A stretch of 64,000 nucleotides of DNA from Pseudomonas morbosilactucae (GTDB lineage: Bacteria > Pseudomonadota > Gammaproteobacteria > Pseudomonadales > Pseudomonadaceae). Numbering within the stretch: position 1 is the first letter of the stretch; every line of letters starts with the position of its first letter. The DNA is taken from contig NZ_JALQCW010000014.1 in the NCBI RefSeq assembly GCF_023241715.1, positions 26,311-90,310 on the forward strand. The letters run 5' to 3'. The notes beneath the pieces are model-generated. The model had not been told where the DNA came from, made no database searches, and worked only from the letters and a program-made list of their open reading frames with translations. The position numbers were made by a program, and so were the translations under genes. Shown here in pieces: positions 48,622-58,059 of this stretch.

Positions 48622-48706
48622 TGGTGCGGACGAAGAGACTCGAACTCTTACACCTTGCGGCGCTGGAACCTAAATCCAGTGTGTCTACCAATTCCACCAC
48701 GTCCGC
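48622..48706 (-). tRNA. tRNA-Leu (TAG)
   Basis: 85-nt class II tRNA. Acceptor stem GCGGACG / CGTCCGC with A discriminator and encoded CCA; anticodon loop TTTAGGT gives TAG, read as CUA codons. The extra arm and TTCGAGT T loop are normal. Third in the Arg-His-Leu row on the minus strand. Confidence 0.95.
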
Positions 48707-48726
48707 GTATCAAGCCTTTTAAAGCA

Positions 48727-48757
48727 AAGGCGCCAGACTGTTAATCTGGCGCCTTTC
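48727..48757. terminator. Hairpin between tRNA-His and tRNA-Leu
   Basis: A perfect 12-bp inverted repeat (aaaggcgccaga / tctggcgccttt) with a 7-base loop. On the minus strand the stem ends in Ts followed by gcttt, so it could act as a terminator or attenuator between two tRNA genes. Confidence 0.6.
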
Positions 48758-48763
48758 GGAATA

Positions 48764-48840
48764 TGGGGTGGACGATGGGGATCGAACCCACGACAACAGG
48801 AGTCACAATCCTGTGCTCTACCAACTGAGCTACGCCCACC
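48764..48840 (-). tRNA. tRNA-His (GTG)
   Basis: 77 nt including the extra G at -1 paired with C73. Acceptor GTGGGCG / CGTCCAC; anticodon loop TTGTGAC gives GTG. CCA is encoded. Confidence 0.95.
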
Positions 48841-48879
48841 ATATTGCGTTGTTGCGTTACTTGTGCCAAAGCTGCCTAA

Positions 48880-48956
48880 TGGCGCACCCGGCAGGACTCG
48901 AACCTGCGACCATCCGCTTAGAAGGCGGATGCTCTATCCAGCTGAGCTACGGGCGC
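48880..48956 (-). tRNA. tRNA-Arg (TCT)
   Basis: 77 nt. Acceptor GCGCCCG pairs with CGGGTGC; anticodon loop CTTCTAA gives TCT. CCA is encoded. It is first in the row, behind a probable promoter near 49078-49104. Confidence 0.95.
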
Positions 48957-49077
48957 CTTGTTAATCTGTATTCTTTAAGGATTACAAACTAAGTGCTTTC
49001 AGTCGTTACGAATTAAACATCAACTCTGACCGACCTTCTTAACCAGTGCTAGGCTGTGCCCGACAAGTGCGACGAAT

Positions 49078-49104
49078 GTTATAGACGGTCCGTTAGGTCG
49101 TCAA
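49078..49104 (-). promoter_or_regulatory. Probable promoter of the tRNA row
   Basis: On the minus strand TTGACG (49104-49099), 15-base spacer, TATAAC (49083-49078). The spacer is short, so the call is moderate. It is about 120 bases before tRNA-Arg. Confidence 0.45.
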
Positions 49105-49236
49105 CTCTTTTTTCAAAAAAATTCATTTAATTAAAGGGGTTAGGGGAATTTACAGACCAAGCGCCTTTGCCCTCACGTCCTGACATGCGAGAATGCGTTC
49201 TCTTTTTCTCTCCCTCTCGATGGTTAATCACGCGTC

Positions 49237-50091
49237 ATGACTGCACAACTAATCGACGGCAAAGCGATCGCCGCTAGCCTGCGCCAGCAGATCGCCAAAC
49301 GTGTCGCCGAGCGTCGCCAGCAAGGCCTGCGTACGCCAGGCCTCGCGGTGATCCTGGTCGGCAGCGATCCAGCCTCTCAGGTTTATGTCTCGCACAAGCG
49401 TAAAGACTGCGAAGAGGTCGGCTTTCTTTCCCAAGCCTATGACCTGCCTTCCGACACCACCCAGGAAGCGTTGGCCACCCTGATCGACCGCCTCAATGAT
49501 GACCCGAACATCGACGGCGTCCTTCTACAGTTGCCGCTGCCGGAGCACCTGGACGCCTCGAAGCTGCTGGAACGCATTCGGCCCGACAAAGACGTGGATG
49601 GTTTCCACCCTTATAACGTCGGCCGCCTGGCCCAACGCATCCCGCTGCTCCGCCCTTGCACTCCCAAGGGCATCATGACCTTGCTGGAAAGCACCGGTGC
49701 CGATCTTTACGGCATGGACGCCGTCGTCGTAGGCGCCTCCAACATTGTTGGCCGCCCGATGGCGATGGAGCTGCTCCTCGCGGGCTGCACCGTGACCGTG
49801 ACCCACCGCTTCACCAAAGACCTGGCCGGGCATGTGGGCCGGGCTGATCTGGTGGTCGTGGCAGCTGGCAAGCCGGGCCTGGTAAAAGGCGAGTGGATCA
49901 AGGAAGGCGCCATCGTCATCGACGTCGGCATCAACCGCCAGGAAGACGGCAAGCTGGTAGGCGACGTGGTGTACGAGACCGCCCTGCCCCGCGCCGGCTG
50001 GATCACCCCCGTACCTGGCGGCGTTGGCCCGATGACTCGCGCCTGCTTGCTGGAAAATACCCTGTATGCGGCAGAGTCGCTGCACGGCTAA
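49237..50091 (+). CDS. folD: Bifunctional methylene-THF dehydrogenase/cyclohydrolase
   Basis: 284-residue enzyme interconverting 5,10-methylene-, methenyl- and 10-formyl-tetrahydrofolate with NADP. The catalytic Lys is in the [13 protein letters not shown] motif (about 50-60); the [13 protein letters not shown] and [13 protein letters not shown] motifs (substrate and dinucleotide binding) and [18 protein letters not shown] end-motif are all present. Length is normal. It is divergent from the tRNA row and followed by an intrinsic terminator. Confidence 0.97.
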   Translation: MTAQLIDGKAIAASLRQQIAKRVAERRQQGLRTPGLAVILVGSDPASQVYVSHKRKDCEEVGFLSQAYDLPSDTTQEALATLIDRLNDDPNIDGVLLQLPLPEHLDASKLLERIRPDKDVDGFHPYNVGRLAQRIPLLRPCTPKGIMTLLESTGADLYGMDAVVVGASNIVGRPMAMELLLAGCTVTVTHRFTKDLAGHVGRADLVVVAAGKPGLVKGEWIKEGAIVIDVGINRQEDGKLVGDVVYETALPRAGWITPVPGGVGPMTRACLLENTLYAAESLHG

Positions 50092-50119
50092 ACCCGGCAC
50101 AGCACCTTTGCCCCGACGA

Positions 50120-50148
50120 GAACCCCGCCAATGGCGGGGTTCTTTGTT
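50120..50148 (+). terminator. Intrinsic terminator after folD
   Basis: Stem gaaccccgcc / ggcggggttc with a three-base loop, followed by tttgttt. Confidence 0.88.
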
Positions 50149-50349
50149 TCAAGCCGCGCCCCAGGCGACGAACTGCGACCAAAGCCAGGAGGCACGAAAG
50201 GAAAACCGGCATGTTTCAGGTTTTTTTTGGGTATTCAACGGACCTCTGAAGAACAATCGACAGCTATCAACCATAATCATAAAATGTAACGTTTTTCTGA
50301 AAAAGCCCGTTGCCAAACGGCATATCCATACTTTATCGAGTCCGCCCGC

Positions 50350-51288
50350 GTGAAAATCCGTCTTTCCATCCTCAGCCTATTTTTTGCAATCACAGGCACT
50401 TTGATCACGCCCAACGTCGATGCGAGCGAAACCACTGCTGCCCCCCGCGACACCTCGCAACTGCACATTGCTTCGGGCAGCGCGCTGTTGCTGGACTTGC
50501 AGACCAACAAAGTCATCTATTCAAGCAATCCGGATGTGGTGGTGCCGATTGCCTCGGTCACCAAACTCATGACCGGGTTGATCGTGCTGGACGCCAAGCA
50601 GTCCATGGACGAATACATTTCAATCAACATCAGCGACACCCCGGAAATGAAAGGGGTGTTCTCCCGGGTCAAGCTCAATAGCGAGTTGAGCCGCCGCGAC
50701 ATGCTGCTGATCGCCCTGATGTCCTCGGAAAACCGCGCCGCCGCCAGCCTGGCCCACCATTACCCAGGCGGATACGCAGCCTTTATTGCCGCCATGAACG
50801 CCAAGGCCAAGGCCTTGGGCATGACCAACACCCGCTATGTGGAACCCACTGGCCTGTCGATCCACAACGTGTCCACCGCTCGCGACCTGAGCAAACTGCT
50901 GCTGGCGGCGCGCAAATACCCAATGCTGAGCGAGCTGAGCACCACCAAGGAAAAGACCGTGGCGTTCCGCAAACCCAATTACACCCTGGGTTTTCGCAAC
51001 ACCGACCATCTGGTTCATAAAGACAAATGGGACATCAAGCTGACCAAGACCGGCTTCACCAATCAGGCCGGCCACTGCCTGGTGCTGGTGACCAGCATGG
51101 CCAATCGCCCGGTGGCCCTGGTGATTCTCGATGCCTTCGGCAAATACACCCACTTCGCTGACGCCGGGCGCATTCGCAACTGGATGGAAACCGGTAAAAG
51201 CGGCTCGGTGCCGGACGTCGCGCTGCGCTACAAAGCGGAAAAGAACCTGAAGAACCGCCAAACCGGCGCGGCCCAGGCCTCGGACTAA
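50350..51288 (+). CDS. pbpG: D-alanyl-D-alanine endopeptidase (PbpG/PBP7-like)
   Basis: 312-residue S11-family penicillin-binding protein that cleaves peptidoglycan cross-links. Signal peptide about 1-25; active-site motifs S69-V-T-K72, S126-E-N128 and the KTG box in [13 protein letters not shown] are intact. The start is GTG at 50350, since no ATG fits the signal peptide. It is a single gene with a strong terminator behind. It acts in the periplasm during cell-wall remodelling. Confidence 0.92.
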   Translation: MKIRLSILSLFFAITGTLITPNVDASETTAAPRDTSQLHIASGSALLLDLQTNKVIYSSNPDVVVPIASVTKLMTGLIVLDAKQSMDEYISINISDTPEMKGVFSRVKLNSELSRRDMLLIALMSSENRAAASLAHHYPGGYAAFIAAMNAKAKALGMTNTRYVEPTGLSIHNVSTARDLSKLLLAARKYPMLSELSTTKEKTVAFRKPNYTLGFRNTDHLVHKDKWDIKLTKTGFTNQAGHCLVLVTSMANRPVALVILDAFGKYTHFADAGRIRNWMETGKSGSVPDVALRYKAEKNLKNRQTGAAQASD

Positions 51289-51303
51289 TCAAACAGGCCA
51301 TAA

Positions 51304-51329
51304 AAAACGGCGCCCCTGGGCGCCGTTTT
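51304..51329. terminator. Bidirectional terminator after pbpG
   Basis: Stem aaaacggcgcc / ggcgccgtttt with a four-base loop; Ts follow on the plus strand and As precede on the minus side. It lies between convergent genes. Confidence 0.85.
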
Positions 51330-51345
51330 CTTTTCTCCGCCACTA

Positions 51346-52026
51346 TCAGGGAGCAGGCAACGCCTGGGTCGCCCGATTCGCCGCCTGCTCTTGGCCGGCC
51401 TGGGCCAACTCATTGGCGGCCTTCAACCAACGCTGGCGATCGACATTGGCGGGCAACTGGTTCGGTGCCTGAATCAACACCGCCCAGCTATCGGCACTTT
51501 TCCAGGCCGACTCGAACGCCGAGAAGCTCATCAACAACCGACGATTCTGCCCTGCCCGCAACAGCACGGTCTGCTTGTCACGGTTATAGCCGGCCAGTAT
51601 CGCGTAACGCGGTTCAGACCAGAACGCCGAACCTTCCGTGAAGCGCAGCAACACCGGATACCCGGCCGCAACCTGGGCCAGCAACGCCGGCAGGCGCTCA
51701 TCCAGTGGATAGACCACCATCCCGTAATCCCGCGCCAGGCGTTGCATGTTCTGCTGCAACTGAGCCTCGGCACCGGGTAAATGCAAGGGTTTGTCCAGCA
51801 GCCCCGGGGTAATCACCACGCCCTGCTGAGACAGCATGCTGGCCAAGGCACCCGGTCCGCTTTGATAGATGTTGCCGCGAAAGAAGGGCACGCTGGTGAG
51901 TTCGACCCGCTCAGGCAAACGCTGAATCTCGGACGGCACTTTGCCTGCACATGCCGCCAGGCTCAGCACACAGGCGGCGCCCAACAATGCCCATCGAATT
52001 CGAGAAAATACCCGCACCATCATCAC
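51346..52026 (-). CDS. C39-peptidase-like lipoprotein lacking catalytic Cys and His
   Basis: 226-residue lipoprotein. Signal peptide with lipobox LAAC (C26), then a C39-type papain fold (about 42-195), and a helical C-terminus (about 195-225, WLKAANELAQAGQEQAANRATQAL). Active C39 members have QCGPAAL and a later HYAVLxGY. Here these read Q-S56-GPGAL and P-R140-YAILAGYN, so both catalytic residues are replaced and the protein is probably not a protease. It may be a binding or scaffold protein of the outer membrane. The start among the three initial Met codons (52026, 52023, 52020) is not resolved. No neighbour suggests a function. Confidence 0.72.
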   Translation of the reverse strand: MMMVRVFSRIRWALLGAACVLSLAACAGKVPSEIQRLPERVELTSVPFFRGNIYQSGPGALASMLSQQGVVITPGLLDKPLHLPGAEAQLQQNMQRLARDYGMVVYPLDERLPALLAQVAAGYPVLLRFTEGSAFWSEPRYAILAGYNRDKQTVLLRAGQNRRLLMSFSAFESAWKSADSWAVLIQAPNQLPANVDRQRWLKAANELAQAGQEQAANRATQALPAP

Positions 52027-52242
52027 TCTCTTTGCTCAGACACCGGGCCACGATCTCCCGGCAAGGGCCCTGATAATAGGGCGTCTTGCACGGGGGTATA
52101 GCGTTAGGCCGCAGTAAATTGAAATGGATAGAGCGAAGTGTTCGAAGGGCTCGACCGCGAGTCAATCGCCTGAAACATACCAGCGACTAGACTGTCGATT
52201 GCAAAGAGCGTGTGCCCCGGACGGGGCCAGAAGGAGGCACGT

Positions 52243-52410
52243 ATGAGCCTGATGACGACGATCTGCATGTTGGTAATTGGCTGGCTGGCCGTGGCCGCCG
52301 CGATGCTCTGGGGTGTGTTGCGCATCGCCCGCCGCCATCATCACCCACTGCCATCGACCACCGTGACACCGCGAGACAAAACCGCTGGCCGCCCGGCCAC
52401 CGCGCACTGA
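52243..52410 (+). CDS. 55-residue single-span membrane protein
   Basis: Small protein with one hydrophobic helix (about 5-27, TTICMLVIGWLAVAAAMLWGVL), then a basic stretch RIARRHHH and a short polar tail, so the C-terminus is probably cytoplasmic. The start at 52243 has a strong AGAAGGAGG ribosome site seven bases before, which sets it apart from chance frames. No family is recognised. It sits alone between two minus-strand genes. Confidence 0.7.
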   Translation: MSLMTTICMLVIGWLAVAAAMLWGVLRIARRHHHPLPSTTVTPRDKTAGRPATAH

Positions 52411-52486
52411 CCCAGTGTTATTCACCACTAAAAAAAACGCCATCTGACTCTTTCGAGTGCAGACGGCCGTTTGTCGTGAGCGCGAC

Positions 52487-53248
52487 TTAAGCCTTGGCTT
52501 GAGTCTCCACCGCCTGACGCTTTTGGCGAACACGTCGCGCCAGGATGTTCAGGGTCTCGATCGCTGCCGAGAAAGCCATCGCCGCATACACGTAACCTTT
52601 CGGTACATGGGCACCAAAGCCTTCAGCGATCAGGGTCATACCGATCATGATCAGGAAGCCCAGGGCAAGCATCACCACAGTCGGGTTGTCGTTGATGAAC
52701 TTGGCCAGGGGTTCAGCCGCCAGCAACATCACCAGCACCGACGCTACCACCGCGATGATCATGATTGGCAAGTGCTCGGTCATGCCCACTGCCGTGATGA
52801 TGCTGTCGATGGAAAACACCATGTCCAGCATCAGGATCTGCACAATCGCCGCCGCAAAACCGATGCTCACACCGTTGCTCGCCGTGTCCTTTTCCTCGGG
52901 CTCTGGGGACATGCTGTGATGGATTTCGGTCGTCGCCTTCCACACCAGGAACAGGCCACCGGCAATCAGGATCATGTCTTTCCAGGAGAAGCTCTGGCCG
53001 AAGACGTCGATCACCGGCTCAGTCAACTGGACGATAAAGGCAATGGTGCTAAGCAATGCCAGACGCAGAATCAAGGCCATGCCGATACCGATCCGCCGCG
53101 CCTTGGCCCGGTGTTGCTCGGGCAGCTTGTTGGTAAGGATCGAAATAAAGATCAGGTTATCGATGCCAAGCACGATTTCCATCACCACCAGGGTGGCCAA
53201 GGCGACCCAGGCGGTGGGGCTGGCGGCGAGCTGTAAGAGGTATTCCAT
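52487..53248 (-). CDS. TerC-family integral membrane protein
   Basis: 253-residue membrane protein with about seven helices, of the TerC/YgdQ/YoaE group. The conserved acidic membrane motifs are visible: [11 protein letters not shown] (about 24-34) and [11 protein letters not shown] (about 143-153). TerC proteins are linked to Mn2+ export during protein secretion and to tellurite resistance; this short form without CBS domains resembles YgdQ. The start at 53248 is in good context. A small lipoprotein gene lies 31 bases upstream on the same strand and may be co-transcribed. Confidence 0.88.
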   Translation of the reverse strand: MEYLLQLAASPTAWVALATLVVMEIVLGIDNLIFISILTNKLPEQHRAKARRIGIGMALILRLALLSTIAFIVQLTEPVIDVFGQSFSWKDMILIAGGLFLVWKATTEIHHSMSPEPEEKDTASNGVSIGFAAAIVQILMLDMVFSIDSIITAVGMTEHLPIMIIAVVASVLVMLLAAEPLAKFINDNPTVVMLALGFLIMIGMTLIAEGFGAHVPKGYVYAAMAFSAAIETLNILARRVRQKRQAVETQAKA

Positions 53249-53279
53249 GGGTCAATCCTGAGTCTGTTTGAACGAAAGA

Positions 53280-53531
53280 TTAGATTTCCTGGGACGCCGG
53301 CGCTTTTTTCTCGCCATCATCTGCCGGTTTTTCGGGCTTGCCAATCAAGTCTTCGGTGGCATCGGCGAGGGCCTGTTCAGCAGCCTTGTGCGTGTCGTCA
53401 ATGGCCTGCTTGGCGGTCTCGGCAGCCTTGCCCATCAACTGCTGAGCGCTTTTCTCAGCCTGGTCACAGCCCGCCAGGGCCAGCAGGGACAGAGCCAGCA
53501 GCGATGCCGCGGCCATGGATTTGCGTGTCAT
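53280..53531 (-). CDS. Small helical lipoprotein
   Basis: 83-residue lipoprotein: signal peptide with lipobox LALAGC (Cys at about 22), followed by an Ala- and Lys-rich amphipathic helix (about 25-65) and a charged tail. The start at 53531 (MTRKSMAAAS) follows AGGGTAC; an in-frame Met eight codons up is less likely. Asp at +2 after the Cys suggests retention in the inner membrane. Function unknown. It precedes the TerC gene by 31 bases. Confidence 0.78.
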   Translation of the reverse strand: MTRKSMAAASLLALSLLALAGCDQAEKSAQQLMGKAAETAKQAIDDTHKAAEQALADATEDLIGKPEKPADDGEKKAPASQEI

Positions 53532-53666
53532 GGTAGTACCCTCGATAGAACGCATGGGCCCAACCGGGGGCCCATCGATAGCGAGGCATTCTAAGGAGCG
53601 CGATACTTCAGGAAAATTCGTATTTTTAGCAGTTATACTTCGGTTTTTACGAAGTGATTAAGCCCC

Positions 53667-54572
53667 ATGCTCAATTACCGCCAGTTGCATTATTTCTGGG
53701 TGGTGGCGAAGACCGGCAGCATCGTGCGCGCCTGCGAACAGCTGAACCTGACGCCCCAGACCATCAGCGGCCAGATCACCCTGCTGGAGCAGACCTACGG
53801 CATCGAATTGTTTCGTCGAGTGGGACGGCAACTGGAACTCAGCGAGTCTGGACGTCAGATCCTGCCCTATGCCGAGCAGATGTTTCAGCTGGGAGGCGAG
53901 TTGGAAGCCCTGCTTCGTGCCCAACCCAATGAACAGCAGATCCCGTTCCGGGTCGGGGTCGCCGACGTGGTGCCCAAGTCCATCGTCTACCGCCTGATCG
54001 CACCGACCATGGAATTGAGCGAACCGATCCGCATCACCTGCCGCGAAGACAAGCTCGAACGCCTGCTCGCCGACCTGGCCATCCAGCGCCTGGACCTGGT
54101 GATATCCGACAGCCCGATGCCGTCGCACCTGGACATCAAGGGCTACAGCCAGAAGCTCGGCGAATGCGGTATCAGCTTTTTCGCCACCCAGCGCCTGGCC
54201 GAACAATACGGCGCGGACTTCCCCAAGGGCCTGCACGGCGCGCCCATGCTGATTCCCGGGCAGGAAACCGTGGTCCGCAGCCGCCTGCTGCGCTGGTTCG
54301 CCGAACAGCAGATCCAGCCGCGGATCATCGGCGAGTTCGACGACAGCGCACTGATGCAGGCCTTTGGCCAATCCGGCAGCGGGATCTTTATCGCGCCCAG
54401 CGTGATCGCCGATGAAATCAAACGCCAATACGCCGTGGAGCTGATCGGCCAGACCGACGCCGTGGCCGAATCGTTTTATGCCATCTCGGTGGAGCGCAAG
54501 GTCAAGCACCCCGGCATCGTCGCCATCACCGAAGGCGCGCGCCGGGAGCTGTTCACGCCCCTCAACAGCTAG
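53667..54572 (+). CDS. nhaR: NhaR-like LysR transcriptional regulator
   Basis: 301-residue LysR regulator of the NhaR subgroup, recognised from LNYRQLHYFWVVAKTGSIVRACEQLNLTPQTISGQI and an RVGVADVVPKSIVYRL entry to the ligand domain. NhaR controls a Na+/H+ antiporter in E. coli in response to sodium. No nhaA lies nearby here, so the target is unknown, and the symbol is by family likeness. It converges on an MFS gene with a four-base gap. Confidence 0.85.
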   Translation: MLNYRQLHYFWVVAKTGSIVRACEQLNLTPQTISGQITLLEQTYGIELFRRVGRQLELSESGRQILPYAEQMFQLGGELEALLRAQPNEQQIPFRVGVADVVPKSIVYRLIAPTMELSEPIRITCREDKLERLLADLAIQRLDLVISDSPMPSHLDIKGYSQKLGECGISFFATQRLAEQYGADFPKGLHGAPMLIPGQETVVRSRLLRWFAEQQIQPRIIGEFDDSALMQAFGQSGSGIFIAPSVIADEIKRQYAVELIGQTDAVAESFYAISVERKVKHPGIVAITEGARRELFTPLNS

Positions 54573-54576
54573 GGCC

Positions 54577-55755
54577 TCAAGCGCAGAGGGCGCGGGGCTT
54601 GGCGCCCATCAGGCCCCAGGCCAGGAGGATCGACAGCAGGATGAAACCCGCTGCGGCAAAACCCAGGCTGCCCAGCCCCAGGGTGTCGATGACCCGGCCG
54701 CCGACCATGGCCCCCAGGCCGATGCCCAGGTTGGCCCCGGCAATGTTCAGCGAGGCGGCAAAGGCCGGCGCCTCAGGCGCGGCCTTGATCAAACGCACAT
54801 GGCTAACCAGAAACAGCGCCGCCTGGGTCACGCCCCAAATGCCCATGGCAGCGGCCAGGCCCAGAGTCGAATGAATGCTCGGCACCAGGGCCACCATGCC
54901 GCCGATCATCAAGGCACAGAAGCCCATCGACGCCAGCAGCGGGTGGCGATCCACCGCCCGACCGCCCAATGAATTGCCCAGCAGGCCTACCGCGCCAAAG
55001 CCCATCAGGCACCAGCCCACCAGCGTGCCGTCGAAACCGGCCAGGCGTTCGAGGATGTCCGCCAGGTAGGTGTAGACGGTGAACATGCCGCTGAACACTA
55101 GGATCGACAACAGCACATGCCCCTGCATCAACGGGCTGCGCAGGATCCGGAACTGCTGAAGCAGGCTGCTGTGCTGGTGATGCACCGGTGTACGCGGCAG
55201 GTAAACCCACAGCAGCAGCGCCTTGGCAAAAGCCACCACGGCCAGGATGCCGAAGGCACTACGCCAACCGAAGGCGTCGGAAATCAGCGTACCCACCGGA
55301 ATGCCGAACACTGTGGCGCAGACAATGCCAAAACCGATCTTGGCAATTGCCCGCCCCGCGTAGTCAGGGCCGACGATGTCCACCGCCGTCTCGCTGGCCA
55401 GGGCCCAGAACACGGGCAGACCCAGGGCCGGAATCAACCGGGCCACGGCCATGACCCAGATATTCGGCGCCAACGCCGCCAGGGTATTGGCCAGGCCGAA
55501 CATGATCAGCACGCAGATAAACAGCTGCTTGCGCGGGAAACGGGCGAAATAGGCCGTCAGGAACGGGCCGAACGCAGCCACGGTGAAGGCGAACAGGGTC
55601 ACCAGCAAACCGGCCTGGGGCACGCTCACCGCCAAGTCTCGGGCAATCGCCGGCAGCAGGCCGACAATAATGAATTCCGTGGTCAGCACGGTAAAACCCG
55701 CGGCCGACAACAGCAGAATGGGCAACAGCATCAATAACTCCAGAAACGACGACAT
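54577..55755 (-). CDS. MFS transporter, DHA1 family
   Basis: 392-residue inner-membrane protein with about 12 helices. The first helix has TVLTTEFIIVGLLPAIARDL, the DHA1 motif of arabinose-efflux-like permeases; the central loop lies at about 185-205. The substrate is unknown. The start at 55755 sits beside a small hairpin (cagcgacagccc / gggctcgctg, 55756-55779) covering its ribosome-binding region, which could limit translation. Confidence 0.85.
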   Translation of the reverse strand: MSSFLELLMLLPILLLSAAGFTVLTTEFIIVGLLPAIARDLAVSVPQAGLLVTLFAFTVAAFGPFLTAYFARFPRKQLFICVLIMFGLANTLAALAPNIWVMAVARLIPALGLPVFWALASETAVDIVGPDYAGRAIAKIGFGIVCATVFGIPVGTLISDAFGWRSAFGILAVVAFAKALLLWVYLPRTPVHHQHSSLLQQFRILRSPLMQGHVLLSILVFSGMFTVYTYLADILERLAGFDGTLVGWCLMGFGAVGLLGNSLGGRAVDRHPLLASMGFCALMIGGMVALVPSIHSTLGLAAAMGIWGVTQAALFLVSHVRLIKAAPEAPAFAASLNIAGANLGIGLGAMVGGRVIDTLGLGSLGFAAAGFILLSILLAWGLMGAKPRALCA

Positions 55756-56084
55756 CAGCGACAGCCCGAGGGCTCGCTGATAGGGCAGGAAAAAAGGATG
55801 GGCAATCTTAACAGAGTGTGTCCGCCCAGGGACACGCCAAGACCGCCCAGGGCCGTCGGAAAGAGTGGCAGATCGTCACATCCGCAGGGGTTGGCCAAAG
55901 GCTGTGATAAAGTCCGCGGCCCGTAAAACGTCCAAAGGACGGTAGATCCTCACCCTCAATGGGCCTGGGGCTCCACGGTCACCCGTGTCATTGCAAAGGT
56001 CCGCGTCCGTTCAGCAGCTTGCCCCGTTTGTCGCTGCCCACGCGCATCACACCACTGCCAATTAAAAAAATCAGAGATACCGCT
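55756..56084. other. Intergenic region between divergent MFS and sstT genes
   Basis: 329 bases without a gene. It holds the two divergent promoters and a leader of at least 100 bases before sstT. Small inverted repeats are visible: cagcgacagccc / gggctcgctg at 55756-55779 and gtgtcc / ggacac at 55818-55835. No recognised riboswitch was identified. Confidence 0.5.
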
Positions 56085-57317
56085 ATGACTGCTTCGCCCC
56101 CTTCGCTCCTGCAAACACTCAAACGCACCAGCCTGGTCACGCAGATCGTCATCGGCCTGATCGCCGGCATCGCCCTGGCGCTGCTGGCCCCCGAGCTGGC
56201 CAAGTCCACCACCTTTATTGGCAAAGTGTTTGTCTCGGCGCTCAAGGCCGTCGCGCCGATCCTGGTGTTCGTGCTGGTCATGGCGTCCATCGCCAACCAC
56301 AAGCACGGCCAGGAAACCCATATCCGCCCGATCCTGTTCCTCTACCTGCTGGGCACCTTTGCCGCGGCCGTGGTGGCAGTGATCGCCAGCAGCCTGTTCC
56401 CGTCCACCCTGGTGCTGTCGACCCAGGACATCAGCGTCAGCGCCCCCGGTGGTATCGCCGAGGTGCTGCAAAGCCTGCTGCTAAGCGTGGTGGAAAACCC
56501 CATCAGCGCCTTGATGAATGCCAATTTCATCGGCGTGCTGGCCTGGGCCATCGGCCTGGGCGTGGCCATTCGTCACGCCGGGGAAACCACCCGCACCGTG
56601 CTCGGCGACCTGTCCAACGGCGTGACCCTGATCGTTCGCGTGGTCATCCGCTTCGCCCCGCTGGGGATCTTCGGCCTGGTGGCTTCGACCCTTGCCACCT
56701 CCGGCTTTGACGCCCTGATCGGCTACCTGCACCTGCTGGCCGTGCTGATCGGCTGCATGCTGTTTGTGGCCCTGGTGATCAACCCGGCCATCGTGTTCTG
56801 GAAAATTCGCCGCAACCCCTTCCCCCTGGTACTGACCTGCCTGCGGGAAAGCGGCATCACCGCGTTCTTCACCCGCAGTTCGGCGGCCAACATTCCAGTC
56901 AACCTGGAACTGAGCAAGCGCCTGGGGCTGCATGAAGACACCTACTCGGTATCCATCCCTCTGGGCGCGACCATCAACATGGCCGGCGCGGCGATCACCA
57001 TCACCGTGCTGACCCTGGCCGCCGTGCACACCCTGGGCATCGCCGTCGACCTGCCTACCGCAGTGCTGCTCAGCGTGGTCGCGGCCATCTGCGCCTGTGG
57101 TGCGTCGGGCGTGGCCGGCGGTTCGCTGCTGCTGATCCCCCTGGCATGCAGCCTGTTCGGCATCCCCAGCGAGATCGCCATGCAAGTAGTGGCCGTGGGC
57201 TTCATCATCGGCGTGCTGCAAGACTCGGCAGAAACCGCCCTCAACTCCTCCACTGACGTGCTGTTCACCGCCGCGGCCTGCCTGGCCCAGGATGAGCAAG
57301 GCCAGCAACCGGCCTGA
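56085..57317 (+). CDS. sstT: Serine/threonine:Na+ symporter
   Basis: 410-residue member of the DAACS (glutamate transporter fold) family, specific for serine and threonine. Eight helices and two re-entrant hairpins are expected; the serine-rich HP1 motif is [13 protein letters not shown] and the following NMAGAA (TM7, usual NMDG in glutamate carriers) is typical of SstT. The end [27 protein letters not shown] is the family's TM8. The start at 56085 follows AGAGATACC. A strong terminator follows. Confidence 0.93.
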   Translation: MTASPPSLLQTLKRTSLVTQIVIGLIAGIALALLAPELAKSTTFIGKVFVSALKAVAPILVFVLVMASIANHKHGQETHIRPILFLYLLGTFAAAVVAVIASSLFPSTLVLSTQDISVSAPGGIAEVLQSLLLSVVENPISALMNANFIGVLAWAIGLGVAIRHAGETTRTVLGDLSNGVTLIVRVVIRFAPLGIFGLVASTLATSGFDALIGYLHLLAVLIGCMLFVALVINPAIVFWKIRRNPFPLVLTCLRESGITAFFTRSSAANIPVNLELSKRLGLHEDTYSVSIPLGATINMAGAAITITVLTLAAVHTLGIAVDLPTAVLLSVVAAICACGASGVAGGSLLLIPLACSLFGIPSEIAMQVVAVGFIIGVLQDSAETALNSSTDVLFTAAACLAQDEQGQQPA

Positions 57318-57332
57318 CCATCACCGCGCACA

Positions 57333-57370
57333 AAAAAGCCCGGCAAGGCTCGCACCTTGCCGGGCTTTTT
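57333..57370 (+). terminator. Intrinsic terminator after sstT
   Basis: 16-bp perfect stem (aaaaagcccggcaagg / ccttgccgggcttttt) with a six-base loop, ending in Ts. Confidence 0.92.
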
Positions 57371-57420
57371 ATTGCCGGCTGCCAGCGCCACCGAACAGGG
57401 TGACGCATTGGCCCGGCGGT

Positions 57421-57930
57421 TTAGAACGCGCCCATGTAGTCGCGCTTGCCCACTTCCACACCGTTGTGGCGCAGCAGGGCGTAGGTGGTGGTGACGTGGA
57501 AGAAGAACTGCGGCAGGCCGTAGGTCAACAGGTAGCTCTGGCCAGTGAAGCGCTTCTCTTTAGGAGTGCCCGGACGGGTAACGATTTCGATGCCTTCCTT
57601 GCCATCGATCTGCTCCGGCTGGATGCCGTCGATAAAGGCCAGGACCTTGGCGATCAGCGCCTGCAAGTCAGCGAAGGTGGTTTCGCTGTCGTCGTATTTC
57701 GGCAACTCGACTTCAGCCAGGCGCGCCGACACGCCCTTGGCGAAGTCCACGGCGATCTGCACCTGGCGCACCAGCGGGAACATGTCCGGGAACAGGCGGG
57801 CCTGCAGCAAAGCGTTGGGGTCGATGCTCTTCGCCGTGGCGTGGGCTTCGGCCTTGTTCAGAACGTCGCTCAAGGCATTGAGCATTTGCTTGAAGACAGG
57901 AACGGAAGCGGCGTACAGGGAAATAGTCAT
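57421..57930 (-). CDS. DUF1993 family protein
   Basis: 169-residue soluble, helix-rich protein of DUF1993, probably a DinB-like four-helix bundle. It ends with the family motif PQFFFHVTTTYALLRHNGVEVGKRDYMG, whose histidines suggest metal binding as in DinB-like proteins. Function unknown. Single gene, convergent with sstT. Confidence 0.88.
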   Translation of the reverse strand: MTISLYAASVPVFKQMLNALSDVLNKAEAHATAKSIDPNALLQARLFPDMFPLVRQVQIAVDFAKGVSARLAEVELPKYDDSETTFADLQALIAKVLAFIDGIQPEQIDGKEGIEIVTRPGTPKEKRFTGQSYLLTYGLPQFFFHVTTTYALLRHNGVEVGKRDYMGAF

Positions 57931-58059
57931 GACAGTCTCGACATAGATGGCAGAAATACAGCGAGGGGCGATTATAGCCCCAGCCCGAGGCAGCGCGCGG
58001 CTTGTCTTTTATCCCGCAAGGATTAGGCTAGGCGCCTTCCACAGCATAGGGAAAGCGCG

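Noticed and set aside
55920..56084. Leader of sstT considered as a riboswitch
   Set aside because: No known aptamer pattern was recognised and only weak short inverted repeats are visible.
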